From Bradyrhizobium hereditatis (GTDB lineage Bacteria; Pseudomonadota; Alphaproteobacteria; Rhizobiales; Xanthobacteraceae), in the NCBI RefSeq assembly GCF_020329435.1, contig NZ_JAGKJK010000026.1, forward strand, positions 1 through 60,479: 60,479 bases of DNA. Direction: 5' to 3'. A model generated the notes under the pieces. It was not told the DNA's origin and ran no database searches. It saw only the letters and a program-made list of their open reading frames with translations. The translations under genes were made by a program, and so were the position numbers. This document shows positions 7,978 to 16,540 of the stretch, piece after piece (positions within the stretch are counted from its first letter, which is position 1; every line of letters starts with the position of its first letter).

Positions 7978-8985
7978 TTACTTCAGGCTGGTCATCGCGG
8001 TCAGGTCGGCCGACAGCTTGACGATGCCGGCGGCGCCGCACCAGTTCGAACCGACGCCGGTCGGATTGATCGGGGTCACGAAGGTGCCGGCGTTGACGGC
8101 GAGATTGCCGCGGGCCGAGAAGTCGCTGGTGAAGGCGTTGCAATCGCCCTTCGACAGGTTGGTGTCGGAGTAACGGAAGTCCAGCGTGAACACCTTGTAG
8201 GTAAAGCCGATGCCGATGTTCCAGGTGTTGTAGTCGGCATAGTTGATGCCGTTCGGGAATGCCGGGACGCCATAGAAGGAATCCGAGGTGCCGAGCCACT
8301 GGCGGCCGAACTCACCCGACACGTACATGCCGATGCCGCTGGCGCCGAACCATGCGCTGGGGGCGATCGCCTTGCCGACGATCGAGGCGTAGGTACCTTC
8401 GGCGCCGCTGTTGAGGAAGCTCGGCGTATAATAGACGTTACCGCCAAGCGAGAAGTTGTCGTTGAAGGTGTAGTTCACCTTGCCATAGACCTCGAAGAAG
8501 CTGAGGTCCTTCTTGATGACGTTGCCGTTGATCAGCGCGTTCTGCTGACATTCGAGGCTGAGCGGAACGCCGGCAGTATCGGTGGCAGCGCCGTAGTGGC
8601 AGGTGCCGCCTGGATAGATGTAGCCCCAGGCGCCGACGTCGAAAGCAAAAGCGCCGAGGGTGTAGCGGGCGCCGCCGTAAGCGTCGACTTCAGCCGCGGC
8701 GCGGTTCGGGAAGGAGATGCTCGCGGCACCCAGGCCGACATAGAGCTGGAAGTCCTTGGTGACGTTGAAGCGCGGCTCGAAATAAGCGTTGACCGAGGGC
8801 TTGTGATTGGACTGGGTGATGCCGCGGAAAATGTAGTCGTTGGTGATCCCGGCGCCGAAGGCGATGTCCCAGGGATCGAAGGCAGGCGGTGGCGGGGCCT
8901 TGACGGCCTTCACCCGCAGATCCGCGGCGAGAGCCGAGCCCGATACCATTGCCAGCGCCGTTGCTAACAAAGCCAGTTTCTTCAT
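7978..8985 (-). CDS. TorF-family putative porin / outer-membrane beta-barrel, 335 aa
   Basis: The ATG at 8985 (rather than one four codons upstream) begins a clean signal peptide (KKLALLATALAMVSGSALA). The mature protein starts near PPPPAFDPWDIAFGAGITND and reads as alternating aromatic/hydrophobic strands, e.g. DYIFRGITQSNHKPSVNAYF, consistent with the TIGR02001/TorF family of putative porins. Two or three cysteines in surface-loop-like segments are unusual for a barrel. It probably allows diffusion across the outer membrane; its substrate is unknown. It is expressed alone: an own terminator follows and a 340-bp non-coding region precedes it. Confidence 0.85.
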   Translation of the reverse strand: MKKLALLATALAMVSGSALAADLRVKAVKAPPPPAFDPWDIAFGAGITNDYIFRGITQSNHKPSVNAYFEPRFNVTKDFQLYVGLGAASISFPNRAAAEVDAYGGARYTLGAFAFDVGAWGYIYPGGTCHYGAATDTAGVPLSLECQQNALINGNVIKKDLSFFEVYGKVNYTFNDNFSLGGNVYYTPSFLNSGAEGTYASIVGKAIAPSAWFGASGIGMYVSGEFGRQWLGTSDSFYGVPAFPNGINYADYNTWNIGIGFTYKVFTLDFRYSDTNLSKGDCNAFTSDFSARGNLAVNAGTFVTPINPTGVGSNWCGAAGIVKLSADLTAMTSLK

Positions 8986-9320
8986 GACAATCCCCAATTA
9001 CCCTTCTTGGCAGTTCGTCCCGGCCCCCCGGCCAAGCGATAACCGACTGCGACCAAATGTCTTTGCGGTCACAGAGTGGGCTGCGGCACCACTATCGTGA
9101 AGCAAAAAAGTCAAGCAGCCGCCGCCTTTTTAGGCATTCTACCGATTTTGAGAAATGTTCTGCGCGCGTGTTGCATTCTCACAACAATTTTCTCGGCTTC
9201 CGTGCCGCTCGGACGACACCAGAAACCGAAAGAGGCAACACCAGCGAGCACCCGAACGAAGCTTTTTGCGAATCAACTTCCCCGTGAAAACACCGCTTCG
9301 GTCGTCTCGCGGACTGAACG
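8986..9320. other. Gene-free interval upstream of the TorF porin
   Basis: About 335 bp between the porin start and the histone-like gene's terminator. No protein with a credible start and codon use is seen. It is somewhat AT-richer than its surroundings around 9100-9200 (AAAAAAGTCAAGC, TTTTGAGAAATG, CAACAATTTTC), as expected for a promoter region of a strongly expressed porin. I could not place -35/-10 elements with confidence. Confidence 0.5.
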
Positions 9321-9350
9321 AAAAAGGCCGCAGCGACGGACGCTGCGGCC
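9321..9350 (-). terminator. Factor-independent terminator of the histone-like gene
   Basis: On the minus strand a perfect 10-bp stem GGCCGCAGCG / CGCTGCGGCC with a 5-base loop is followed directly by TTTTT. It lies 26 bases beyond the stop codon of the lysine-rich gene at 9376-9720, so it terminates that transcript. Confidence 0.9.
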
Positions 9351-9375
9351 TCTGGAAATCATTCTACGCGAGCGG

Positions 9376-9720
9376 CTAGGTGTGGTCGCCGCCATTCGAC
9401 GAACCCGCCGCCCATGAGGGGTTGGACGGTTCGGGAGAAGCCCAGCTCGGCGTCGACGCAGACGCGGGCTCCGGCTCGGGCGCCGCCGTCTCCGGCGGAG
9501 GAGCGGCAGGCTTGCGCTTCTTTGCCGGGCTCTTCTTCGCGGCTTTTTTCGGCGCGGCCTTTGATTGCTTGGCAGCCTTCTTCGCAGCCTTCTTGGCGGA
9601 TTTCTTCGCGCCTTTCTTCGCAGTCTTCTTTGCCGATTTCTTCGCGGACTTTTTCTTCTTCGCCGCTACGGCCGTCTTGGCCTTTTTAGCCTTCTTGGCC
9701 TTCTTACTCTTCTTCGCCAT
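9376..9720 (-). CDS. Histone H1-like lysine-rich DNA-binding protein, 114 aa
   Basis: The product begins MAKKSKKAKKAKKAK and carries about 70 residues of Lys/Ala repeats of KKSAKKxAKK type, then a Pro/Glu-rich neutral tail ending in SNGGDHT. This is the composition of bacterial histone H1-like proteins (HC1/AlgP-type tails), which bind DNA or RNA electrostatically. The start ATG at 9720 has AGGAGGA six bases upstream; longer readings of the frame add unrelated sequence. The gene is monocistronic, with its own terminator. The Lys/Ala block is repetitive DNA and prone to length variation between strains. Confidence 0.85.
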   Translation of the reverse strand: MAKKSKKAKKAKKAKTAVAAKKKKSAKKSAKKTAKKGAKKSAKKAAKKAAKQSKAAPKKAAKKSPAKKRKPAAPPPETAAPEPEPASASTPSWASPEPSNPSWAAGSSNGGDHT

Positions 9721-9764
9721 CTGGTCCTCCTGTTGACGCTGTCCATGTCTGACGAGCGCTTCGC

Positions 9765-9806
9765 ATAGTCCTGTTCGAATAGTCCCGTTCGAATAGTCCT
9801 GGGCCA
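9765..9806. repeat. 14-bp tandem repeat, three copies
   Basis: ATAGTCCTGTTCGA (9765-9778) is followed by ATAGTCCCGTTCGA (9779-9792) and a partial third copy ATAGTCCTGGGCCA (9793-9806). It lies 45-85 bases upstream of the histone-like gene start. It could be a set of binding sites or a simple slippage product. Confidence 0.8.
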
Positions 9807-9966
9807 GAACGGGACGACACTTCTTCGAAGTGTCCTCCTGCTCTATCCCACATCCGGGCACGATCTCCGGGCAGACATATTCGCGTCTGTCGGTGAAGAC
9901 CCTGCCCCAACCGGCGCCACCGGTGCAGGGCAGGCTCATCAAGATCACGCCCGAAAGGCCGATCGA

Positions 9967-11277
9967 TCAATTCAATCCTGGCTTTGGACCTCCTGTCGCC
10001 CAATCGAGAAGCTCAATCGTGTGCACCACAGGAACTGACGTACCACCGGCAATCTGAACCATGCATCCAATATTGCCCGCAGCGATCATGTCCGGTTTGA
10101 CTGTCGCAATATTGGCGATCTTCCGATCGCGCAATTTGCTCGCAATGTCAGGCTGGAGAATGTTGTAGGTCCCCGCCGAACCGCAACACAAATGGCTCTC
10201 AGGCACATCTTTCACCACGAATCCATTCTTGGAAAGCAATTCTTTCGGAAGGCCTGTGATTTTCTGTCCATGCTGTAGCGAACAGGCCGAGTGATAGGCC
10301 ACTGTCACGTCGCCTTTCTGACGCGATGGCGCGAGCTCGAGGCTCGCGAGATACTCCGTGATATCCTTTGCCAGCGCAGAGATTTGCGCAGCAGAAGCAG
10401 CGTAGTTGCGGTCCTCCCGCAGCAGGTAGCCATAGTCCTTAATGACCGTGCCGCAGCCCGATGCCGTGACCAGGATGGCGTCGAGGCCGCCTTGTTCCGC
10501 CTCCTTTTTCCACAGCGTGATGTTGGCGCGCGCCCGCGCCAGCGCGTCGCCATCCTGCCCGAGGTGATGGGTGAGCGCGCCGCAACATTGCTCGTCCTTG
10601 ACCAGCACCACCTCGATGCCGTGGCGCGTCAGGAGGTTGATGGCGGCCTGGTTGATACGCGGGGCCAGCACCTGCTGGGCGCAGCCCTGCAGCAGCGCGA
10701 CCCGCCCTCGCCGCTCGCCCTCGGCCGGAAACACGCTGCCGCCGGCGGGCCCCGGCGCGGGAAGGCTCTTGGGCGCGAGCTCCAGCATCGCCTTGATCCG
10801 GCGCGCGAGGCCGGGCGTCGCGGCTTTCGGTGCAGGCAAAAGGGCCGCGAACGGACGGGCGAGCCGCGCCATGATCATGCTGGCGCGAAACAGGTCGGGG
10901 CGCGGCAGCACACGCGCCAGCACCGCGCGCAAGGCCCGTTCGGCCAGCGGCCGCGAATAGTCCCGCTCGATCCGCACTCGCGCCTGATCGACCAGGTGCA
11001 TGTAGTGCACGCCCGAGGGACAGGTGGTCATGCAGGCGAGGCAGGAGAGACAGCGGTCGATATGCTTGACCACTTCCGCCGTCGGCGGCTTGTCCTTCTC
11101 CAGCATTTCCTTGATCAGATAGATCCGCCCACGCGGGCTATCGAGCTCGTCGCCGAGCAGAACATAGGTCGGGCAGGTCGCGGTGCAGAACCCGCAGTGC
11201 ACGCAGGCGCGGAGGATCTTGTCGGCTTCGGCGATGTCAGGATCGGCGAGCTGGGCCAGCGAGAATTCGGTCTTCAT
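9967..11277 (-). CDS. glcF: Glycolate oxidase iron-sulfur subunit GlcF
   Basis: A 436-residue protein of normal length. Two 4Fe-4S ferredoxin motifs lie at the N-terminus, CVHCGFCTATCP (about 25-36) and CLSCLACMTTCP (about 76-87), followed by two CCG-domain motifs, QCCGALTHHLG and LCCGSAGTYN. GlcF passes electrons from the flavin subunits GlcD and GlcE to the membrane quinone pool during oxidation of glycolate (and D-lactate) to glyoxylate. Its start overlaps the glcE stop by 4 bp (ATGA), indicating translational coupling. Confidence 0.95.
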   Translation of the reverse strand: MKTEFSLAQLADPDIAEADKILRACVHCGFCTATCPTYVLLGDELDSPRGRIYLIKEMLEKDKPPTAEVVKHIDRCLSCLACMTTCPSGVHYMHLVDQARVRIERDYSRPLAERALRAVLARVLPRPDLFRASMIMARLARPFAALLPAPKAATPGLARRIKAMLELAPKSLPAPGPAGGSVFPAEGERRGRVALLQGCAQQVLAPRINQAAINLLTRHGIEVVLVKDEQCCGALTHHLGQDGDALARARANITLWKKEAEQGGLDAILVTASGCGTVIKDYGYLLREDRNYAASAAQISALAKDITEYLASLELAPSRQKGDVTVAYHSACSLQHGQKITGLPKELLSKNGFVVKDVPESHLCCGSAGTYNILQPDIASKLRDRKIANIATVKPDMIAAGNIGCMVQIAGGTSVPVVHTIELLDWATGGPKPGLN

Positions 11278-12512
11278 GTCGGAGTTCCCCGCGCCATTCG
11301 CCCGCGGTTGAGAATGATCTTGGGATCGAAGCTGTTGCGCACGCGTTCGCTCAAGGCGGCAATCCCGGCAGCTTGCGGATGGAAGACGTCAACGTTCTGC
11401 CTGATCTCCGCGGGCGCCCGGATCAGCAAGGCATGGCCGCCGGCTGCCTCGACGCGCTGCCGCACCAGGGCGGCCTGCGCGTCCGGCCTGGGCGGCAATG
11501 CCGCCCAGATCAGGCCGCCGCCCCAATCATAGATGACATCGCCCCCGGTCTCGCGCGCCAGCGCCTGGCCCAGCGCACCGCCGGCAGCGGGCGGACAGAC
11601 GATCCGCCACACCGGCCAGGCGCCGAGCGCGCCATTTGCGGCAAAGGGCTCGACATCGCGGATGGCGCCCCACGCCGTCGCCGAGGCCGCATCCTCCAGC
11701 ACGTCCACCGCGCCAAATTGCGTCAGCACTTTACCCAGCGAGCTGGCGCGATCGGCGACCGACGCCGCAATGCCTTCGAGCCGCAATAAGGTGACCGCCC
11801 GCCCCTGCGCCGCAACGCCCGCAAGCGCTCCGGTTGCAGGCCGGAACGCCGAGTTCGGCAGATGCGCCGCGCCCGACACGTCATAGGGAGAGCCGAGCGC
11901 TGCAGTCATCGCCCGGTTCGCAGAGAGATCGTCGAGCCCGAAAAGCACCAGCGTGCGCTCGCTCTCGCCCTTCGGCATCACCTTCAGCGTGACCTCCGTC
12001 ATGACCGCCAGCGTGCCCCATGAGCCGGCCAGGAGCTTGCAGAGGTCGTAGCCGGTGACGTTCTTCACCACCTTGCCACCGGTCTTGAAACTGTCGCCGA
12101 AGCCGGAAACCGCGTGCGCGCCGAGCAGATGATCGCGCGCCCCGCCAGCCCTGATGCGGCGCGGACCGGCGAGGCCGGCGCCGATCATGCCGCCGATGCT
12201 GCCGTTGCCGGATACGCCCAATAGCGCGGACGTATCCATCGGCTCGAAGGCGAACTGCTGGTTCTTGGAATCGATCAGCGACTGCACATCGGCAAGCGGC
12301 GCGCCTGCCTGCACCGTAATTATCAGCTCGTTCGGCTCATAGGAGGTGACGGCGTTGAGATCAGAGACATCCAGCACGGCATTGGTCGCCATCGGATGGC
12401 CGATGGCGCGCTTGGTGCCATGGCCGATGATCTCAAGCGGTTGCTCGCTGGCGATCGCCGCGCGCATGACGTCCTCGACGTCCTTGGCGTCTCGTACCTT
12501 TAGGGTGTCCAC
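11274..12512 (-). CDS. glcE: Glycolate oxidase FAD-binding subunit GlcE
   Basis: A 412-residue FAD_binding_4 protein. Visible motifs are IGHGTKRAIGHPM near residue 30, GGMIGAGLAGPRRIRAG and VVKNVTGYDLCKLL (about 150), typical of GlcE. It starts at GTG 12512, with AGGTG shortly upstream. Together with GlcD and GlcF it makes up the glycolate oxidase complex. It overlaps glcF by 4 bp but is separated from glcD by about 330 bp of repeats, which is unusual because glcD and glcE are commonly close together. Confidence 0.94.
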   Translation of the reverse strand: MDTLKVRDAKDVEDVMRAAIASEQPLEIIGHGTKRAIGHPMATNAVLDVSDLNAVTSYEPNELIITVQAGAPLADVQSLIDSKNQQFAFEPMDTSALLGVSGNGSIGGMIGAGLAGPRRIRAGGARDHLLGAHAVSGFGDSFKTGGKVVKNVTGYDLCKLLAGSWGTLAVMTEVTLKVMPKGESERTLVLFGLDDLSANRAMTAALGSPYDVSGAAHLPNSAFRPATGALAGVAAQGRAVTLLRLEGIAASVADRASSLGKVLTQFGAVDVLEDAASATAWGAIRDVEPFAANGALGAWPVWRIVCPPAAGGALGQALARETGGDVIYDWGGGLIWAALPPRPDAQAALVRQRVEAAGGHALLIRAPAEIRQNVDVFHPQAAGIAALSERVRNSFDPKIILNRGRMARGTPT

Positions 12513-12598
12513 GGCGCACCTGAATTGATCGGAACATTCGCTTTCGCGTTGCGAGGTCTGTTGATGCGCAGTTTCCGCATCTCCTCTGTCACCGCCCG

Positions 12599-12783
12599 GG
12601 GCTTACCCCTCTCCCCAACCCTCCCCCGCAAGGGGGGAGGGAGCCCATCTGCCCTTGCGTCCCTGACGAACTGCAATCCTCCTGTTTCTTCACAACGCGC
12701 TGGAGCTGTAACGCAACGTGAGGCAAGCACGCTGGTCAGGCTCCCTCCCCCCTTGCGGGGGAGGGTTGGGGAGAGGGGTGAGC
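12599..12783. repeat. Family A repeats as an inverted pair between glcD and glcE
   Basis: The left arm at about 12599-12645 and right arm at about 12738-12783 are near-perfect reverse complements: CCCTCTCCCCAACCCTCCCC on the left and GGGGAGGGTTGGGGAGAGGG on the right. Each arm is itself palindromic at its centre. About 90 bp lies between them. Transcribed as RNA, the whole would form a long hairpin within the glc transcript. No gene is present in 12513-12843. Confidence 0.85.
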
Positions 12784-12843
12784 CGCACGGGCGGTGCCTA
12801 TAAAAGCTCCCTTCGCGTCTGCAACTGGCTTCGAAGTCCATCA

Positions 12844-14337
12844 CTAAAATCTCGGTAAATCCGGAAACGCCAGCTTGCCGGCGTGGACGTGCATGCGGCC
12901 GAGTTCGGCGCAGCGGTGCAGGGTCGGAAACACCTTGCCGGGGTTGAGCAGGCCCTGCGCGTCGAAGGCGCATTTCAGGCGCTGCTGCTGGTTGAGGTCT
13001 ACTTCCGAAAACATTTCACCCATCAGGTCGCGCTTCTCGATGCCGACACCATGTTCGCCGGTCAGCACGCCGCCAAGCTCCACGCAGGTCCGCAAGATAT
13101 CGGCGCCGAAGGCTTCGGCGCGTTCGATTTCGCCCGGCTTGTTGGCGTCGTAGAGGATCAGCGGGTGCAGATTGCCGTCGCCGGCGTGAAATACGTTGGC
13201 AACACCGAGGCCGTATTTTTCGGAGAGCTCGCGGATACGCGTGAGCGCCTTCGGCAGCGCGCCGCGCGGGATGGTGCCGTCCATGCAGAGATAGTCCGGC
13301 GAGATGCGGCCGACCGCGGGGAATGCCGCCTTGCGGCCCGCCCAGAACAGGTTGCGCTCGGCCTCGCTGGTGGAGATCTGCAACGTGACGGAGCCGCAGC
13401 CTTTCGCGATTGCCTCGACGCGCGTGATCAGCTCATCGACCTCGATCGCGGGGCCATCGAGCTCGATGATCAAAAGCGCTTCGACATCGAGCGGATAGCC
13501 GGCATGGACGAAGGCTTCGGCGGCGTGGATCGCGGGCTTGTCCATCATCTCCATGCCACCCGGAATGATGCCGGCGCCGATGATCCGCGCCACGCATTCG
13601 CCGGCAGCCTCGACTTCGGCAAAGCCGACCATCAGGGCGCGGGCTGTTTCCGGCTTCTGCAGAATGCGCACCGTGATCTCGGTGATGACGCCGAGCAGCC
13701 CCTCGGAGCCCGTGATGATGCCCATCAGGTCGTAGCCGGAATTCTCCGCGGCCTTGCCGCCGATCCTTAGGATCTCGCCCGACATCAAAACGATCTCGCA
13801 GCCGAGCACGTTGTTGGTGGTCATGCCGTATTTCAGGCAATGCACCCCGCCGGAATTCTCCGCGACGTTGCCGCCGATCGAGCAGGCGATCTGCGAGGAA
13901 GGATCGGGCGCGTAGTAGAAGCCGGCATGCGCCACTGCCTGGCTGATGGCGAGGTTGGTGACGCCGGGTTCGGTCACCACCACGCGGTTGTCGAAATCGA
14001 TCTCGCGGATGCGCTTGAACTTGCCGAGGCCCAGGAGCACGCCATCGGCGATCGGCAGCGCGCCGCCTGATAGCGATGTGCCGGAGCCGCGCGGCACCAC
14101 CTTGATGCCTTGATCATGGCAGTATTTCAGAACGCGCGAGACCTGCTCGGTGGTGTCGGGCAGCACCACCACCATCGGCGGTTGCCGGTAGGCTGTGAGA
14201 CCATCGGATTCATAGGCCAGCATTTCGGCCGGCGTATCGATTACGCCCTCGCCCGGCACGATCGCGCGCAAGGCGGTCACGATTTCGCCGCGACGATTGA
14301 GAACCGCCTGATCGGCAGCTGGCATCATGATGGCCAT
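12844..14337 (-). CDS. glcD: Glycolate oxidase catalytic FAD subunit GlcD
   Basis: A 497-residue protein from the ATG at 14337, chosen because GGAGGG lies 6 bases upstream; a longer frame from 14376 lacks such a site. FAD-binding motifs VVPRGSGTSLSGGALP (about 85) and IGGNVAENSGGVHCLKYG, and the C-terminal FAD-oxidase_C signature NVFHAGDGNLHP and GEHGVGIEKRDLM, are intact. It oxidises glycolate or D-lactate using FAD. It is transcribed first in glcD-glcE-glcF and is divergent from the cytochrome c gene. Confidence 0.95.
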   Translation of the reverse strand: MAIMMPAADQAVLNRRGEIVTALRAIVPGEGVIDTPAEMLAYESDGLTAYRQPPMVVVLPDTTEQVSRVLKYCHDQGIKVVPRGSGTSLSGGALPIADGVLLGLGKFKRIREIDFDNRVVVTEPGVTNLAISQAVAHAGFYYAPDPSSQIACSIGGNVAENSGGVHCLKYGMTTNNVLGCEIVLMSGEILRIGGKAAENSGYDLMGIITGSEGLLGVITEITVRILQKPETARALMVGFAEVEAAGECVARIIGAGIIPGGMEMMDKPAIHAAEAFVHAGYPLDVEALLIIELDGPAIEVDELITRVEAIAKGCGSVTLQISTSEAERNLFWAGRKAAFPAVGRISPDYLCMDGTIPRGALPKALTRIRELSEKYGLGVANVFHAGDGNLHPLILYDANKPGEIERAEAFGADILRTCVELGGVLTGEHGVGIEKRDLMGEMFSEVDLNQQQRLKCAFDAQGLLNPGKVFPTLHRCAELGRMHVHAGKLAFPDLPRF

Positions 14338-14470
14338 GCGTGTCCCTCCAGGCCTGGCGCACTCTCGAATTATCACGACAAATCAAGCACGTCTGACCTG
14401 CTTTGGGTAGGCCACCAAGGTCGGATACCGCGCCAAACGGCTAGTTCTCTCTCGGGCAAGTCCGCCGCAA

Positions 14471-14490
14471 CGAAACCTGTCAAGGTTTCG
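14471..14490. promoter_or_regulatory. Perfect inverted repeat between glcD and the cytochrome c gene
   Basis: CGAAACCT (14471-14478) and AGGTTTCG (14483-14490) are perfect inverted 8-bp arms around a 4-base spacer. The site lies in the 231-bp divergent region, 134 bases from the glcD start and 79 bases from the cytochrome start. A dimeric regulator (for example a GntR/FadR-type glycolate or lactate sensor) could bind here; no such regulator gene is in the window. A role as operator is inferred from symmetry and position only. Confidence 0.45.
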
Positions 14491-14568
14491 TGGCTTGTCC
14501 AATCGAAGCGGCCCGTGCCACAAGCAATGGCCCCCGACAAACCTTAGGGAAGAGACAAAGAGCATCCT

Positions 14569-14961
14569 ATGAAGAAATTGACTTGGAGTGCGCTGGTTGC
14601 CCTCACCTCAATGACTGCAACATCCGGCGCATGGGCGCAGGACGTTGCCGCCGGCAAGACCTCGTTCAACAAGTGCCTGGCCTGCCACGCGATCGGCGAA
14701 GGCGCCAAGAACAAGGTCGGCCCTGTGCTGAACGGGCTCGACGGTCGCAAGTCCGGCACCATCGAGGGCTATTCCTATTCGGAAGCCAACAAGAATTCCG
14801 GCATCACTTGGGGCAAGGACGTCTTCCTCGAATACATCAAGGAGCCGAAGGCGAAGATTCCCGGCACCAAAATGGTGTTCGCGGGCATCAAGAACGAGAA
14901 AGAGGCCAACGATCTGTGGGCGTACATCGCTTCCTTCGACAAGGACGGCAAGCAGAAGTGA
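14569..14961 (+). CDS. Periplasmic class I cytochrome c (c2/c550-like), 130 aa
   Basis: A signal peptide ends at ...ATSGAWA-QDVAAG. The haem-binding motif CLACH lies at about residues 36-40, and the axial Met is probably in PGTKMVFAG near residue 102. Size and motif spacing fit mono-haem cytochrome c2/c550 carriers that shuttle electrons in the periplasm. The start has GGAAGAG upstream. It is divergent from glcD, which invites, but does not prove, a link to glycolate oxidation; the complex normally reduces quinone rather than cytochrome c. Confidence 0.92.
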   Translation: MKKLTWSALVALTSMTATSGAWAQDVAAGKTSFNKCLACHAIGEGAKNKVGPVLNGLDGRKSGTIEGYSYSEANKNSGITWGKDVFLEYIKEPKAKIPGTKMVFAGIKNEKEANDLWAYIASFDKDGKQK

Positions 14962-15024
14962 GAGCTGGGCTCTCACTCTCCCCTGGAGGGCAGGGCTCAC
15001 ATGGAGCGCAGCGTAATGTGAGAC

Positions 15025-15085
15025 GGGGGTGGGGTGATCTCTCCACTCGGGCACTGCTGCAGGTGGAGAGATCGTCACTCCACCC
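15025..15085. repeat. Large inverted repeat downstream of the cytochrome c gene
   Basis: GATCTCTCCAC (15036-15046) and GTGGAGAGATC (15063-15073) are perfect 11-bp arms. The pairing extends outward with a small bulge to about 15025 and 15085 (GGGTGGGGTGA against TCACTCCACCC), giving a stem of roughly 22 bp. There is no T-tract, so this looks more like a REP-type element or a transcript stabiliser than an intrinsic terminator. Confidence 0.75.
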
Positions 15086-15108
15086 GCCGCTCATTGCATG
15101 AGCGCCGG

Positions 15109-15140
15109 CCCTCCCCCTCCAAGGCCCTGGAGGGGGAGGG
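15109..15140. repeat. 13-bp palindromic element
   Basis: CCCTCCCCCTCCA and TGGAGGGGGAGGG form a perfect 13-bp stem with a 6-base loop. It sits just beyond the stop codon of the minus-strand gene at 15156 and resembles the element at 23495-23528. Confidence 0.75.
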
Positions 15141-15155
15141 TGAGCACCCGTCGCA

Positions 15156-15449
15156 TCAAGCCAGCGTGTGCACGATCACCGGTCCGGCCGTCGCCGTTGC
15201 CGGCCCGGTTAACAGCGGCGCAAGATCGTGCTCGATCCAGGCCAGCGCGCGCCTGTTGGATTCTTCGGCGGCGGCAAAATTGTTGAACAGGCTGATCGCG
15301 ATCACGGTGTCGTCGGGCGCGTAGACCACGTAATAGCCCATGAACCCCTCGACCCCGCTGATCACGGGTATAGCGCCTTCCTTGATCCTGCGTGTGATCT
15401 CTTCGGCCTTTCCGGCCTTTGCCTTGCCCTGACGAATGGCGGCATACAT
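15156..15449 (-). CDS. Small ABM-like / dabb-type hypothetical protein, 97 aa
   Basis: The ATG at 15449 is preferred because GGGGAGAG precedes it; a longer frame adds 44 residues without a good ribosome-binding site. The sequence (YAAIRQGKAKAGKAEEITRR, GYYVVYAPDDTVIAISLFNN, ALAWIEHDLAPLL) has the length and spacing of antibiotic-biosynthesis-monooxygenase-like ferredoxin folds, which are small and usually of unknown function in bacteria. It lies 128 bp downstream of the alpha/beta hydrolase gene on the same strand and could be cotranscribed with it. Confidence 0.7.
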   Translation of the reverse strand: MYAAIRQGKAKAGKAEEITRRIKEGAIPVISGVEGFMGYYVVYAPDDTVIAISLFNNFAAAEESNRRALAWIEHDLAPLLTGPATATAGPVIVHTLA

Positions 15450-15577
15450 GGCGCTCTCCCCTCGAAGGTCGGCTGCCCGATATCGCAACTCTTTCAGGCT
15501 TATCCCTCGCGGGACGAGCAGCGGAATCCCGCGCGCACCGATCGTATCCCATCCGAAGCCATCAGACCACGCAACGT

Positions 15578-16540
15578 TCAACGCGCGGACGCCGCCACAC
15601 TCGGCGCCACCGCGCCAATCATTGCCTCAATCTCGGCGACGACGAGGTCGGGAACCGCATGCTGGATCATGTGGCCGACGTCAGGCAGCACGATCAATTT
15701 CACGTTCGGCGCCGCCGCCGCGAACGGCCGCGAATGTCTGTCGGTCGACACCGTCTTGTCGGCCTCGCCGGTGATGATGGTGACCGGCGCCTTGATCTCA
15801 CCGTAGCGCGGCGCCTGCTCGGTGACCGCCGCTTTCAGCGTCACCAGATCGCGCGCATTGGCGATGAACTCGCGCGGCCGCAGCAGCAGCGGGGTGGCGG
15901 TGTTTTTGACAAAGCCATCAGGCATGGTCTGCGGCAGGAACACGCCGCGCGCGCCGGAATCCGCCAAGAAAAGGCCGAGCGGCAGCGTGATCGTGTAAGC
16001 GAACAGCGGCCCGATGACCGGGGTCGCGATCAGGCGGTTGTAGCTCCCGACGCCACCGGGCCACGGATAGGCCACCGGCGCCAGCATCACGAGGCCCGCG
16101 ACGGATTGCGGGTAATCCAGCGCAATCCGCGCCCCCAGCGCGCCGGCCCAGGAGTGCACCACGAAGATCGCTTTGCTGACGCCGAGCTTGGCCAGCGCCT
16201 CCTCGATCATGCGAGCCTGGATTTCGGGCGTGGAGTCCTCAAGGCGGGCACGGGTGCTCCAGCCATGTCCGGGGCGGTCGATCAGGATCACGCGGCGCTT
16301 TCCGGCGAGCAGTTGCCCGACCGGCTGCCGCATCACTTCGAGATTGGAACTTGCCCCGTGCAACATCACGACCGGCGGGCCGGCGGCATCCCGTGGACCG
16401 ATATCGAGGATGTGGAGGGCACCGCCCACCACCTCGATCATCCTTCCTCGGGCCGGATGAGCGCGCTCCGCGAAGAAGACGCCGACCTGCGTGACAAGTG
16501 CCAGCACCGCCAGCGCCGTCACGACAATCACCACCGCCAT
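15578..16540 (-). CDS. Alpha/beta hydrolase, membrane-anchored
   Basis: An alpha/beta-hydrolase fold protein. The oxyanion region VVMLHGASSNLE, the nucleophile elbow VVHSWAGALGAR (Ser; the first Gly of GxSxG is replaced by His), the acid in ITGEADKTVS and the C-terminal His in LPDVGHMIQH are all visible. Starting at 16540 gives a 320-residue protein with an N-terminal membrane segment (AVVIVVTALAVLALVTQVGVFF). The frame is open to 16783, which would add 81 basic residues, so the start is uncertain. Substrate unknown. Confidence 0.8.
   Translation of the reverse strand: MAVVIVVTALAVLALVTQVGVFFAERAHPARGRMIEVVGGALHILDIGPRDAAGPPVVMLHGASSNLEVMRQPVGQLLAGKRRVILIDRPGHGWSTRARLEDSTPEIQARMIEEALAKLGVSKAIFVVHSWAGALGARIALDYPQSVAGLVMLAPVAYPWPGGVGSYNRLIATPVIGPLFAYTITLPLGLFLADSGARGVFLPQTMPDGFVKNTATPLLLRPREFIANARDLVTLKAAVTEQAPRYGEIKAPVTIITGEADKTVSTDRHSRPFAAAAPNVKLIVLPDVGHMIQHAVPDLVVAEIEAMIGAVAPSVAASAR

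Noticed and set aside
7864..8967. A 367-codon plus-strand frame over the porin gene
   Set aside because: Antisense shadow of the TorF porin; no ribosome-binding site and no recognisable motif.
10291..11532. A 413-codon plus-strand frame over glcF and glcE
   Set aside because: Antisense shadow; the ferredoxin and CCG motifs on the other strand are unambiguous.
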